This document shows positions 14,680 to 22,174 of a DNA stretch of 30,754 bases, piece after piece. How positions within the stretch are numbered: position 1 is the first letter of the stretch; each line of letters begins with the position of its first letter. The position numbers and the translations under genes were made by a program. The notes beneath the pieces were generated by a model. It was not told the DNA's origin. It saw nothing but the letters and a program-made list of their open reading frames with translations, and did not search any database. Source of the DNA: an uncultured Collinsella sp. (GTDB lineage: Bacteria > Actinomycetota > Coriobacteriia > Coriobacteriales > Coriobacteriaceae); the NCBI GenBank assembly GCA_900754525.1, contig CAAEDE010000028.1, positions 1-30,754 of the forward strand. The letters run 5' to 3'.

Positions 14680-15240
14680 GTGACCGAGAAAGAGAAGATG
14701 GAGCGCGGGGAGTGGCATGATGCCAACTTTGACGAGGAACTCCTGGCAAAACGGGCGAGGGCAGAGGCGCTCTGCTATGACTTCAATATGGGAAAACCCG
14801 GAAGCGACGCGCAGCTTGACGCCCTAAAAACCTTGCTCGATACCGATCTTCCGGCGGGGCTGACGGTCCTTTCGCCTGCCTACTTTGACTACGGGGGCAA
14901 GACAACCTTTGGCGACGGCTGCTTTGTGAACCATGGCTGCTACTTTATGGACGGTGGTTCTATTACCTTTGGTGACAACGTGTTTATTGGGCCGTTTTGC
15001 GGCTTCTACACCGCTTCGCATCCCCTTGGAGCAAAAGAGCGCAACTTGGGTCTTGAGAAGGCTCTGCCCATTGTTGTTGGCGATAACTGCTGGTTTGGCG
15101 CGAACGTGTCCGTACTCCAGGGGGTTACCATCGGCAGCGGCTGCGTTATCGCTGCGGGAAGTGTTGTGACGGAAGACCTTCCGGACAACGTGATGGCGGC
15201 AGGCGTTCCCGCGGTCGTCAAGAAGATCATCGAACAATAA
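14680..15240 (+). CDS. Sugar O-acetyltransferase (maltose acetyltransferase family)
   Basis: A 186-residue left-handed beta-helix acetyltransferase of the Maa/LacA/NodL family. It transfers acetyl from acetyl-CoA to a sugar hydroxyl in the cytoplasm. The N-terminal Maa-type helix block TEKEKMERGEWHDANFDEEL (residues 2-21) precedes hexapeptide repeats from about 75 to 180. The likely catalytic His114 is in GFYTASHPLG, and the CoA-binding block GDNCWFGANVSVLQGVTIG is present. I chose GTG 14680 because AAGGGG is 6 bases upstream and because the family starts at exactly this MTEKEKM motif; an upstream ATG at 14614 would add 22 unrelated residues. Physiological sugar is unknown. It stands alone, divergent from parE. 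Confidence 0.9.
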   Translation: MTEKEKMERGEWHDANFDEELLAKRARAEALCYDFNMGKPGSDAQLDALKTLLDTDLPAGLTVLSPAYFDYGGKTTFGDGCFVNHGCYFMDGGSITFGDNVFIGPFCGFYTASHPLGAKERNLGLEKALPIVVGDNCWFGANVSVLQGVTIGSGCVIAAGSVVTEDLPDNVMAAGVPAVVKKIIEQ

Positions 15241-15574
15241 CGGAGCTATTAAACGATGGGGCACGCATGGTTCCGGCAAATCCGGTTATTGGCGTGCGCG
15301 TTGGCCATGCCGTGGGCATCGCTTATGAGTAGCCATGTGCGAGGGCCCCGAAAGCCTCGTTGGCGTTGGTCATCTTTGAGATCTCGGTGCTGAGATAGGA
15401 CGGCACTTCGCTTTCTAGGCGGGCGTTTGAGTATCTTCTTGATGCGGGCGAGTCCACGCTCCCTGCCGAAGTCCCACTTACTCGGTTCCTTCCGACTCGG
15501 TTCTGCCCGAGTAAGGTTGAATAGCGAATCGAAATTGTTATGTCCGCACGGCGATGACGAACATGATTTTCATA
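15241..15574. other. Gene-free region with a possible eroded minus-strand reading frame
   Basis: About 330 bases carry no convincing gene. A minus-strand frame ending at 15323 gives ARLESEVPSYLSTEISKMTN with normal-looking amphipathic composition for about 35 residues (15323-15430), but upstream it turns into unstructured Arg/Ser-rich sequence and has no ribosome binding site. It may be the surviving C-terminus of a lost gene; I do not recognise the family. Confidence 0.3.
15477..15515. repeat. Inverted repeat with internal CTCGGTTC direct repeats
   Basis: CTTACTCGG (15477-15485) and CCGAGTAAG (15507-15515) are exact 9-bp inverted arms around a 21-base loop. The loop repeats the CTCGGTTC motif of the left arm. 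No U tract follows. It lies in the gene-free stretch and is unexplained. Confidence 0.5.
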
Positions 15575-15643
15575 ATGACAGATATAGTTGACATCTTCTG
15601 ATGAATGCAATATATTTCTGTCATGTTGCAACGGATATCTGTC
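15575..15643. promoter_or_regulatory. Three operator half-sites flanking the XRE gene promoter
   Basis: ATGACAGATAT (15575-15585) before the -35, TCTGTCAT (15617-15624) just after the -10, and GATATCTGTC (15634-15643) in the leader share the core GACAGA/TCTGTC. The first is an exact inverted partner of both others (8 and 9 bp). Placement around the promoter suggests autoregulation by the XRE protein. Confidence 0.55.
15588..15616 (+). promoter_or_regulatory. Strong sigma-70 promoter of the XRE/membrane protein pair
   Basis: A perfect TTGACA (15588-15593), a 17-base spacer and TATATT (15611-15616, 5 of 6) give the best promoter in the window, 49 bases before the ATG. Confidence 0.75.
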
Positions 15644-15664
15644 CATTACTACGAAAGGAACTCC

Positions 15665-15895
15665 ATGCCGGGCAAAAAGAACCTACGCATGAAGGCGGCG
15701 CGCGCGGCGGTTGGCCTTTCGCAAGCTGACTTGGCCGAGGCCGTGGGCGTTACGCGCCAGACCATCGGCCTGATCGAGGCGGGCGGCTACAACCCCACGC
15801 TCAATTTGTGCGTGGCAATCTGTAAGGTGCTGCGCGTTACGTTGAACGACTTATTTTGGGAAGATGAAACCGATGCCGACCCTAATACTTTTTAG
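15665..15895 (+). CDS. Small XRE-family helix-turn-helix regulator
   Basis: A 76-residue single-domain DNA-binding protein of the Xre/Cro family. The helix-turn-helix is GLSQADLAEAVGVTRQTIGL (residues 17-36), and the typical small-regulator ending VLRVTLNDLFWED follows. ATG 15665 is 5 bases after AAAGGA. The stop is 9 bases before a four-helix membrane protein gene, so the two form an operon. XRE regulators of this size paired with a small multi-pass membrane protein are a recurring arrangement in Firmicutes and Actinobacteria. Operator-like GACAGATAT repeats around the promoter suggest negative autoregulation. The inducing signal is unknown. Confidence 0.9.
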   Translation: MPGKKNLRMKAARAAVGLSQADLAEAVGVTRQTIGLIEAGGYNPTLNLCVAICKVLRVTLNDLFWEDETDADPNTF

Positions 15896-15904
15896 GAGTT
15901 CACT

Positions 15905-16489
15905 ATGAAATATGAAGATCTGAAAATCGTGCAAAAGTGGCGTGAATATGCCGGCCCAAAGGATGAGCGCCTGGAGGCTGAGAGCGCGAAGATCTACAAG
16001 ATTGGTTTCGTGCTGCTTTCGTTTGGCATGTTGATGATCTTTTTCTACCAGTTTATAGCTCGACAGGTTGCGTGGGTTCACAGCGACGCCAGTGAAATGC
16101 CGCATGGCTTTGCAACGCCGTTCGAGGCAGCCATGTATTTGTGGCTCGTTCTCGTGATGTTGATTTGCGCAGGACTGCAAACGCGGAAGGGCTATGTCGA
16201 TACCAATCGTTTTGGGCAAACCGAGCATCTTCCTGTTGGATATTTCCTGCTTGTCAGCGGTCTTAGCGGCGCCTCGTTCGCGCTTGTTATTGCCGCAATG
16301 CGCTGTATCGCTGAGGCGCAGATCGTACCGCTCGAAAGCGTCTTTTGGTTGGCGAACCTGGCCACGGGCGTGTTCTGCGGTGCGACGATTTTCGCGGCCA
16401 CGTTTGCTGTCCTGTGCGCAACGTTTTTCACGGCGAAAAGACGCCGTGCCAAGCTCGAGGCAGAACTCAACTCCTCTGACGACATCTAA
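15905..16489 (+). CDS. Four-helix membrane protein paired with the XRE regulator
   Basis: A 194-residue integral membrane protein with four predicted transmembrane helices at about 32-52, 75-93, 110-133 and 146-175, a charged N-terminal segment (MKYEDLKIVQKWREYAGPKD) and a basic C-terminal tail (AKRRRAKLEAEL), both likely cytoplasmic. I recognise no catalytic motif. It resembles the uncharacterised DUF3169/DUF6773-like membrane proteins often encoded directly after small XRE regulators, but I cannot confirm the family without a profile search. ATG 15905 follows AGGAG (7-base spacing), and the gene is cotranscribed with the regulator from the strong promoter at 15588. A role in sensing a membrane state or exporting/immunising against a small molecule is possible but purely contextual. 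Confidence 0.85.
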   Translation: MKYEDLKIVQKWREYAGPKDERLEAESAKIYKIGFVLLSFGMLMIFFYQFIARQVAWVHSDASEMPHGFATPFEAAMYLWLVLVMLICAGLQTRKGYVDTNRFGQTEHLPVGYFLLVSGLSGASFALVIAAMRCIAEAQIVPLESVFWLANLATGVFCGATIFAATFAVLCATFFTAKRRRAKLEAELNSSDDI

Positions 16490-16494
16490 TGCGT

Positions 16495-16530
16495 AATGGG
16501 CTGGCTCTGGGTATCCAGAACCAGCCCATT
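16495..16530. terminator. Bidirectional hairpin between convergent genes
   Basis: AATGGGCTGG...TCTGG pairs with CCAGA...CCAGCCCATT (15 paired bases, one internal mismatch, GTAT loop). It lies between the convergent membrane protein and surface protein genes. No U tract is present on either strand, so its strength is uncertain. Confidence 0.55.
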
Positions 16531-16579
16531 TGATGTTCGATGAGCAGGGTCAGCGCCCCCCCACAAAAGCGGCTGAGAG

Positions 16580-19500
16580 CTAGTGGGACCTATCCGCATC
16601 GGCTTCGTCGCTGGCACCGCGTCCGAGGGCGGTTCGGCGGGTGCTGTAGACGATAAGGCCGGCGCCTGCTGCGGCGAGTGCTGCAGCGGCTGCCGTAAGG
16701 GGAGCGTTGACATCGCCCGTGCCCGCAAGCGCGCCCGCTTTTCCGGGGCGCTTGCTATTGCCGTGATCCTTGCCGCTGCCAGAGCCACTGCCGCCACCGG
16801 AGCTGCTTCCGCCGGAGCCACCTCCGCTCGCGCCGCCATCGCCGTCGACCGTCATCGGGGCGTCGTGAAGTCCCGTCGTATCCGCGCTGTCGCATACGCC
16901 GACCTGAACTTCTGAGCGTTCGCATGCCGCGTCGGGCACATGAAGCTCGTGCAGTACGGCATCCAGCGCCGAGTTTGCGCCCGGTCGAATTTCCTCGAGC
17001 GTTACGGGATCGAGCGCCACCAGATTACGTGCCTTCGCATACAGCGTTACGCGTTTGCCCACTTCGTCGCTCCAACTCTCGGGAATGGCGAAGCTCATGC
17101 GGAACTGTGCCGTGCAGCCTGGTGCCAGCACGGCGTTGCCATTGTCAGCAACCAGCGGGTGCGTCGCAAAACGTGCGCCCAGCGTCTCGAGCGCGTACTT
17201 CACGTGTGCCATGTCGTTGGCCGAAGCATCCTCGGCGAGCTCCGGATCGTAGATCGATGCCATGCGTGCGTTCACTCCGAACCCGATGGATGCGCTGGAG
17301 AACGGCTGGCTGGAGCCCTCTCGGTACAGATCGATCGTGCCGGCGGTCAGCAAGGTGTTGCCGTCGTTTCGCACCGTGACCATAAAGGATTCACCTGCTG
17401 CTCCGGGCACCACCGCGCCCGAGGTAGCGACCGCGCCCGTCGGAGTGGCACACGCCACCAAGGGCACTTCGATGCCGTGCAGCTCTGCCTCGCTCTTCTC
17501 TGCGCTCACAATGTGCGTGGCGAGCGCGGAGAGCATGCCTCCCGACGTCAAAAATGTCGTTATCTGATCGACGGGATGGTCCAGCTCGCACATCACGAAC
17601 GGCTCCGTGAACAGATCGCCTGCCAAGGTGCTGGCGAAGATGCGGAAGTGCTTGCCCATCACTGCTGCCGGGTTGCCTTCTTCGTCGTAGGTTTGTCCCA
17701 CCTTGCCATCGGTGTTCTCTACATAGAGCACGCACCTGCCGTTGTTGCTTACGCTAAACGATGCCGGGCCACAGTCTGCGGCACCCACGGGCTGCGTTGC
17801 AAATGCCGATGCGCCTCGCGTCCAAGTAATATGCTGCAGTTGCTCGTTGACGGTTGCCAAAAAGCCCGTGTGCTGCGGCCACGGCACCGCGTGGGGTACT
17901 GTGGCATCTGGCGACATAACGCCCCAACCCGCGATGGACTGGCCGATCACGGCGTACGATGCACAGCCACAACCGCCTGCAGTCTCGTATGCAACGGGCA
18001 CCACCATTTTGCCGTTGATATTCTCGGGCGTGCCGAGCTCGATGCTCGACGGTGCCTGCGGAAAGCGGAGGACCTGACGGAACGTGAGACTGTCGCCCAA
18101 ATCATCCGACCACAGGGTAAAGCATTCCAGTGCAACCTCGGCCTCGCTGCCGAGCGCCTTCTCTGCGGTGGTTCCGCGGCGGTGGAGGTAAGCGCCCGAC
18201 AGGCGCCCGTCGACCAGCGTCTTGCCCACCGTGATGCGTGGGCACTGCAGGCAATGGTAGCCATCCTCCTGAAGGCGGCCGCGCGAGATGCTGCGCCACG
18301 ACGTGTGCGATATCACGCGGGCTCCGTCGTTGCTTATGCGCAGGCGCACAACGGACAGTATGCCGGATGTGCTCGCCGTATCGAAATGGGTGTTGTCGCC
18401 GGCGGGGCGCTCGCCCGAGACCAGCAGCACGTAGGCGTCCTGGTTTCCTCTTCCGTCCGTATATTCCACGACGTCGAAGTCGTAATCGTATACGCTGTCG
18501 CGCTCCACGTCGTTCTCGCCAAACCCAAGGGGAAAGTCCACGGGCGTGGGAGCGGACCACGTGCCGTTTGCCTTTGTGTGCACCACCAGGCGCGAGCGAC
18601 CATTGTCGCCGTAGCGCACCGAGGCGATACGGAACAGGCATTCTACGCCGGCAATCATTGCCAGCTTCATGTGAGCTTCGCTGAGCACGCCAGCAAACAG
18701 CACGTTGTCGCTCGAGGGTTTGATGCCGCCACGCTCGTCCTCCGACACGCCGGTAGAATTGGCGTTGGGGTCCGCAACGGCGTTCGTTGCCTGACCGATG
18801 TAGGTGTACTCATACATCGGCGCGGCGTTTTCGTCGTTCTCTATCAGTGCGTGGACGAAATGCTCGATCTGTCCCGTGTCGTCGCTTTCTGCATCCGCCT
18901 CGAGCTCAATGCGCGTGACCGACCGGTCCCAATCGCGTACGGTAGGCGCGACATTCCTTGCAGTGGCTTTAACCTCGGCGCGCGCGAGCAGCTCGGCGTT
19001 GGTGACAATCGTGGCCGATGCGATAAATTGCGGCACGCCGCCCGCCTCGATGTTGCCGGGCGTACCGAAGTGGGCATCCAACGTGTAAGGCATATTTCCA
19101 CCCAGTGCGAGCTCAGAGCGCTGGAGCACATACTGGTTGCCATTGTTCACCGACATATTCCACGAATCGAGGAGTGTGGGCCACGACCCCGACCAAGCCT
19201 TGGTGGTCCACTTGAACATTACGAACTGGAGTATCACATCGACATCGACGTCTGCACCTACGCGCAGTCGCGGAAGCTGGTGTCCATCTGCCTTCTCGTA
19301 CCCAATGAACAGCGTGAGGGATGCGGCGCCGCGCACGGCAGACGAAGCGACGCCTGCAACGCCGGCGCCAAAGGTGACGGCAAGCCCGATCTGGATGGTG
19401 AACGAGCCCGAGGTGTTTGAATAGTCGAGCGATATGTTTTTGAAAAACGCCGCGCCGCTACCGTGCGTGTGGGCGCCCACGGCGAGCGCCAGTTTTGCCA

Positions 19501-20947
19501 GCACCCAGGGGTTGACGTTTAGGAAAAACGGCACCGGTCCTAGGGTAAACTGCTCGGTCCAATTGAGGTCGGTTCTTACCTGGAAGAGGGCCTTAATATT
19601 GCCGTATGCGGGGTCGTTGTTGTTACCCCAGGTTTTGCCCACCCAATCGTAGGCGAGCGAGCCGTACAGCTGTGTGGCGATATCCATCGTGAACAGCGGC
19701 GTGCAATGGTGACGAAGGAGCTTGGTGTTTCTTGGATCGGTGCCCGAACCGGCACTCATACTTTTGTACTGATTCCACTTCCCCTCCATCTCGTCGAGGT
19801 AGCGGTTTGCCTGCTTGGCGCCCGACTCGCGCGGCGACTTCTTCCAGTATTCCGGATCAGGGTTGCCCGAATCGTTCATGTAGCTGGCCGGTTTGTATCC
19901 GCCGCCAAACAGTACGTACCCGGCAAACGAGAAATCGAAGAGAATCGGAAACGTGGGCATCCAGCAGGTGAACTTGTTGCCGCCGATGCCGGGGAACGCC
20001 GCGGGGAAATCAAACGGAGTGATCTCTTGGTCCATGGTGGTGGGGACGATGGTGGTCGATCCGGATTCTGCCTTTGCGACCGGCGCGGTGACAACGGCCA
20101 TGGGGGAGGAGAGTGTATAGGTTTTGCCCTGATAGTTGAGGACAAAGCGCAGCTTGCATCCTTCTTCCAGAAGGCTCGACGCTGCATCGAGGAACTTGTC
20201 TTCGAGTGTGAACGTCGCCAGATTATCCGAACCCGATGCACTGGCCTTGACTTGGCCAATCTGCGTGACGGTTTCGGGTGAGCTACTCGTGGCGGGCATT
20301 ACCTTGTTGATATGCAGCGTTGCCTGTCCACCCTGTGGCAGATGTGCCTGCACGGTAAAGGCGTGCGTGTCGGGTTGGTCGTTTGTCGTGTCGTCCTTCG
20401 GCAATGCCATAAACGTGGCTTCAGCGTACTGGATGTCCCATTCGTCGAATGTGAGCTGGCGAAAGTACGGCTCGCCGTCGGAAAGCGGACGCGTTGGCGC
20501 GGTAATGGCGGTGCCACCCTGGATACGCGCGAGGGGAATCTCGACATCGCGGTAGCCCGCCATGCTAATGGAGATGCCGCCGTTAAAGTCGTACGCGTCG
20601 AGAAGCGTCGCCTCGTCCACGTAGCCTTCCGAAGGCGGCGCGACCTCAAAGATGGCCGTGCCTTCGTCATCGGTAGTGGCGGTGAGCTGCTTGCCTGCGG
20701 CATAGCGCGATGTGAGCGTGACCTGGGCACCCGTGATGGGCGTATTCTTGTTGGCGACGTCGACCACGACCACACCAAACATGGTGCGCGAGAGAACGAG
20801 CACCCTGAAGGGGTCTTTTTCGTCGGCATAGGCTTCGGTGGGTGCGAACGGCAATATGAAGGCGTTTGTGCTTCCCGGCACGCGCGGCAACATAATGCTC
20901 GCTAACGAGGACGCTCCGGCGACAAGTAACGAACGGCGATCAAGCAT
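16580..20947 (-). CDS. Large Tat-exported, LAxTG sortase-anchored surface protein
   Basis: A 1455-residue surface protein. The N-terminus MLDRRSLLVAGASSLASIML has a twin-arginine pair (Arg4-Arg5) and a weakly hydrophobic core, with a likely signal peptidase site AYA|DE after residue 41, which indicates Tat export. A carboxypeptidase-regulatory-like beta domain follows (VVVVDVANKNTPITGAQVTL, about 55-150). The middle consists of long beta-rich regions that I cannot assign. A Gly/Ser linker (GGGSGGSSSGGGSGSGSG) near the C-terminus precedes LAGTGD (about 1407-1412), a hydrophobic alanine-rich helix, and an Arg-rich tail, which together make an LAxTG sorting signal as used by class E sortases. 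ATG 20947 follows GGGAG; 95 extra in-frame residues upstream are rejected. It is downstream of a LuxR-type regulator. Function is probably adhesion or binding of host or dietary polymer; no enzymatic motif was found. Confidence 0.85.
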   Translation of the reverse strand: MLDRRSLLVAGASSLASIMLPRVPGSTNAFILPFAPTEAYADEKDPFRVLVLSRTMFGVVVVDVANKNTPITGAQVTLTSRYAAGKQLTATTDDEGTAIFEVAPPSEGYVDEATLLDAYDFNGGISISMAGYRDVEIPLARIQGGTAITAPTRPLSDGEPYFRQLTFDEWDIQYAEATFMALPKDDTTNDQPDTHAFTVQAHLPQGGQATLHINKVMPATSSSPETVTQIGQVKASASGSDNLATFTLEDKFLDAASSLLEEGCKLRFVLNYQGKTYTLSSPMAVVTAPVAKAESGSTTIVPTTMDQEITPFDFPAAFPGIGGNKFTCWMPTFPILFDFSFAGYVLFGGGYKPASYMNDSGNPDPEYWKKSPRESGAKQANRYLDEMEGKWNQYKSMSAGSGTDPRNTKLLRHHCTPLFTMDIATQLYGSLAYDWVGKTWGNNNDPAYGNIKALFQVRTDLNWTEQFTLGPVPFFLNVNPWVLAKLALAVGAHTHGSGAAFFKNISLDYSNTSGSFTIQIGLAVTFGAGVAGVASSAVRGAASLTLFIGYEKADGHQLPRLRVGADVDVDVILQFVMFKWTTKAWSGSWPTLLDSWNMSVNNGNQYVLQRSELALGGNMPYTLDAHFGTPGNIEAGGVPQFIASATIVTNAELLARAEVKATARNVAPTVRDWDRSVTRIELEADAESDDTGQIEHFVHALIENDENAAPMYEYTYIGQATNAVADPNANSTGVSEDERGGIKPSSDNVLFAGVLSEAHMKLAMIAGVECLFRIASVRYGDNGRSRLVVHTKANGTWSAPTPVDFPLGFGENDVERDSVYDYDFDVVEYTDGRGNQDAYVLLVSGERPAGDNTHFDTASTSGILSVVRLRISNDGARVISHTSWRSISRGRLQEDGYHCLQCPRITVGKTLVDGRLSGAYLHRRGTTAEKALGSEAEVALECFTLWSDDLGDSLTFRQVLRFPQAPSSIELGTPENINGKMVVPVAYETAGGCGCASYAVIGQSIAGWGVMSPDATVPHAVPWPQHTGFLATVNEQLQHITWTRGASAFATQPVGAADCGPASFSVSNNGRCVLYVENTDGKVGQTYDEEGNPAAVMGKHFRIFASTLAGDLFTEPFVMCELDHPVDQITTFLTSGGMLSALATHIVSAEKSEAELHGIEVPLVACATPTGAVATSGAVVPGAAGESFMVTVRNDGNTLLTAGTIDLYREGSSQPFSSASIGFGVNARMASIYDPELAEDASANDMAHVKYALETLGARFATHPLVADNGNAVLAPGCTAQFRMSFAIPESWSDEVGKRVTLYAKARNLVALDPVTLEEIRPGANSALDAVLHELHVPDAACERSEVQVGVCDSADTTGLHDAPMTVDGDGGASGGGSGGSSSGGGSGSGSGKDHGNSKRPGKAGALAGTGDVNAPLTAAAAALAAAGAGLIVYSTRRTALGRGASDEADADRSH

Positions 20948-21064
20948 CTTGGGCTCCCATCCCGCAAATATCGGTGGAAATAATCCAATTTTGCGAGAAG
21001 GCGCCCCGTGGCGGTAGTGCCATTCAAGGGTCAAAATGTCCAAATTGATCGAGCGAAGTGCCGG

Positions 21065-21080
21065 GTTCCGGAACGCGTTC
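21065..21080. promoter_or_regulatory. Interlocked palindromes upstream of the surface protein gene
   Basis: GTTCCGGAAC (21065-21074) and GAACGCGTTC (21071-21080) are two perfect 10-bp palindromes sharing the central GAAC. They lie about 120 bases before the surface protein start, just past the LuxR gene. The 2-base GAAC-GC-GTTC spacing does not fit a LexA box. They are a candidate LuxR operator. Confidence 0.4.
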
Positions 21081-21102
21081 GATGCGCTTGGCAGCCCGGT
21101 CG

Positions 21103-22107
21103 CTAACGCAACATATGCGCGACCAGCTCGGCGCGTGTGCCGATGCCAAGCTTTGCGTATACGCCGGATAGGCGGTTTTTGACGGTGCCCGGCGATACTC
21201 CCATATGGCGTGCGATTTCGGCGTTGGTCCACCCACGACAGGCGAGCATGGCCATGGTGAACTCCGTGGTCGTTAGATCGTCGGCCACGTCCTCGCCCGA
21301 ATCGGGGTTGTGGATGCGCCGCCAGCCGTAGCTGAAGCGGTACGTGATCTCGATGATGCGCGCGAAGTCGTCAGGGTATTGCGTTTTTAGGCATGCCTCG
21401 ATGAGCCCCTGCAAAAGGCCGTGGTGCTCGCCAATGAGCTCGATAAGGCCGTCGGGGCGCGCAATGTTCCAAGCAACTCCGAAGTGCGTTTTTGCGGCGT
21501 CGATGTCCTTGAGGCTCATGCATGCCATGGAAGCTGCCAGGTGCAGGAACAGTTCCGAGATCGGATAGCTCCCCTGTTTCATGATCAGGGCGTTTTCCGC
21601 CATGCCTAGACTGCGGCCATATTCGCCGCGCAGGTACAGGGCATGCGCCATCACGTAGCTGGCGAACAGGCGCAGGCCTTCGGGCAGATGCGCCGCAAGC
21701 GGATAAAACTCTTCGGCGGAATACGGGGAAGGCAAGTGCAGCAGGACGCTTGCGGCGGAGGCGAACAGGATATGCATGGCGTGGACGGCAGGCGATTCCT
21801 CGTCAGGTGGCGTATCGAGGATGCCCGCAAGGCAACGGCGGGCATCGGCGATACGGTTGAGCGACAGACTGGCATATCCGCAGATAAAGCATGCGGAATA
21901 GCGCAGTGCGGGGTCGGTGGCGTCAAGATGGGGGCGTGTTGTCTCGGCGGCGAGTGTGGTCTGTCCGCGAAAGTACAGAGCTTCTGCCGTGGCAATGGCG
22001 CGCGAATCGGGGTCGGAAATGCCTGCAACCGCAGCGTCAATCTGCCCCGGCACAAAGGCGGTGCACATCAACGGCATGGGAACGCATGGGTAGCCATCGC
22101 AGTCCAT
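21103..22107 (-). CDS. LuxR-family transcriptional regulator with helical sensor region
   Basis: A 334-residue soluble regulator. The C-terminal LuxR/GerE helix-turn-helix occupies about residues 279-334 (TTTEFTMAMLACRGWTNAEI, then GVSPGTVKNRLSGVYAKLGI). The preceding 270 residues are alpha-helical with TPR-like character (AEALYFRGQTTLAA, ASYVMAHALYLRGEYGRSL) and no receiver or transmembrane segment, so it is not a standard phospho-response regulator. ATG 22107 lies 7 bases after GGGAG; two TTG codons upstream are possible but lack a site. It lies directly upstream of, and on the same strand as, the giant surface protein gene, which is its most likely target. LuxR-type solo regulators are unusually numerous in Coriobacteriia. 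Confidence 0.88.
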   Translation of the reverse strand: MDCDGYPCVPMPLMCTAFVPGQIDAAVAGISDPDSRAIATAEALYFRGQTTLAAETTRPHLDATDPALRYSACFICGYASLSLNRIADARRCLAGILDTPPDEESPAVHAMHILFASAASVLLHLPSPYSAEEFYPLAAHLPEGLRLFASYVMAHALYLRGEYGRSLGMAENALIMKQGSYPISELFLHLAASMACMSLKDIDAAKTHFGVAWNIARPDGLIELIGEHHGLLQGLIEACLKTQYPDDFARIIEITYRFSYGWRRIHNPDSGEDVADDLTTTEFTMAMLACRGWTNAEIARHMGVSPGTVKNRLSGVYAKLGIGTRAELVAHMLR

Positions 22108-22174
22108 CTTCCATCTCCCATCAGGTGGCAACAATGCAGCAATTGTACTCCTGTTGCTCGGGACCCCTTTCGTT

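Noticed and set aside
16940..19420. Very long plus-strand open frame of 826 codons opposite the surface protein gene
   Set aside because: It has Arg/His/Ala-rich composition with no domain, no ribosome binding site, and mirrors codon positions of the minus-strand gene, which has signal peptide and sorting signal.
21071..21080. LexA box reading of GAACGCGTTC
   Set aside because: LexA boxes need four bases between GAAC and GTTC; here there are two.
20948..21232. N-terminal extension of the surface protein by 95 residues
   Set aside because: The extension is Arg-rich, overlaps the LuxR gene end and would bury the signal peptide; ATG 20947 has a GGGAG site and starts the Tat signal.
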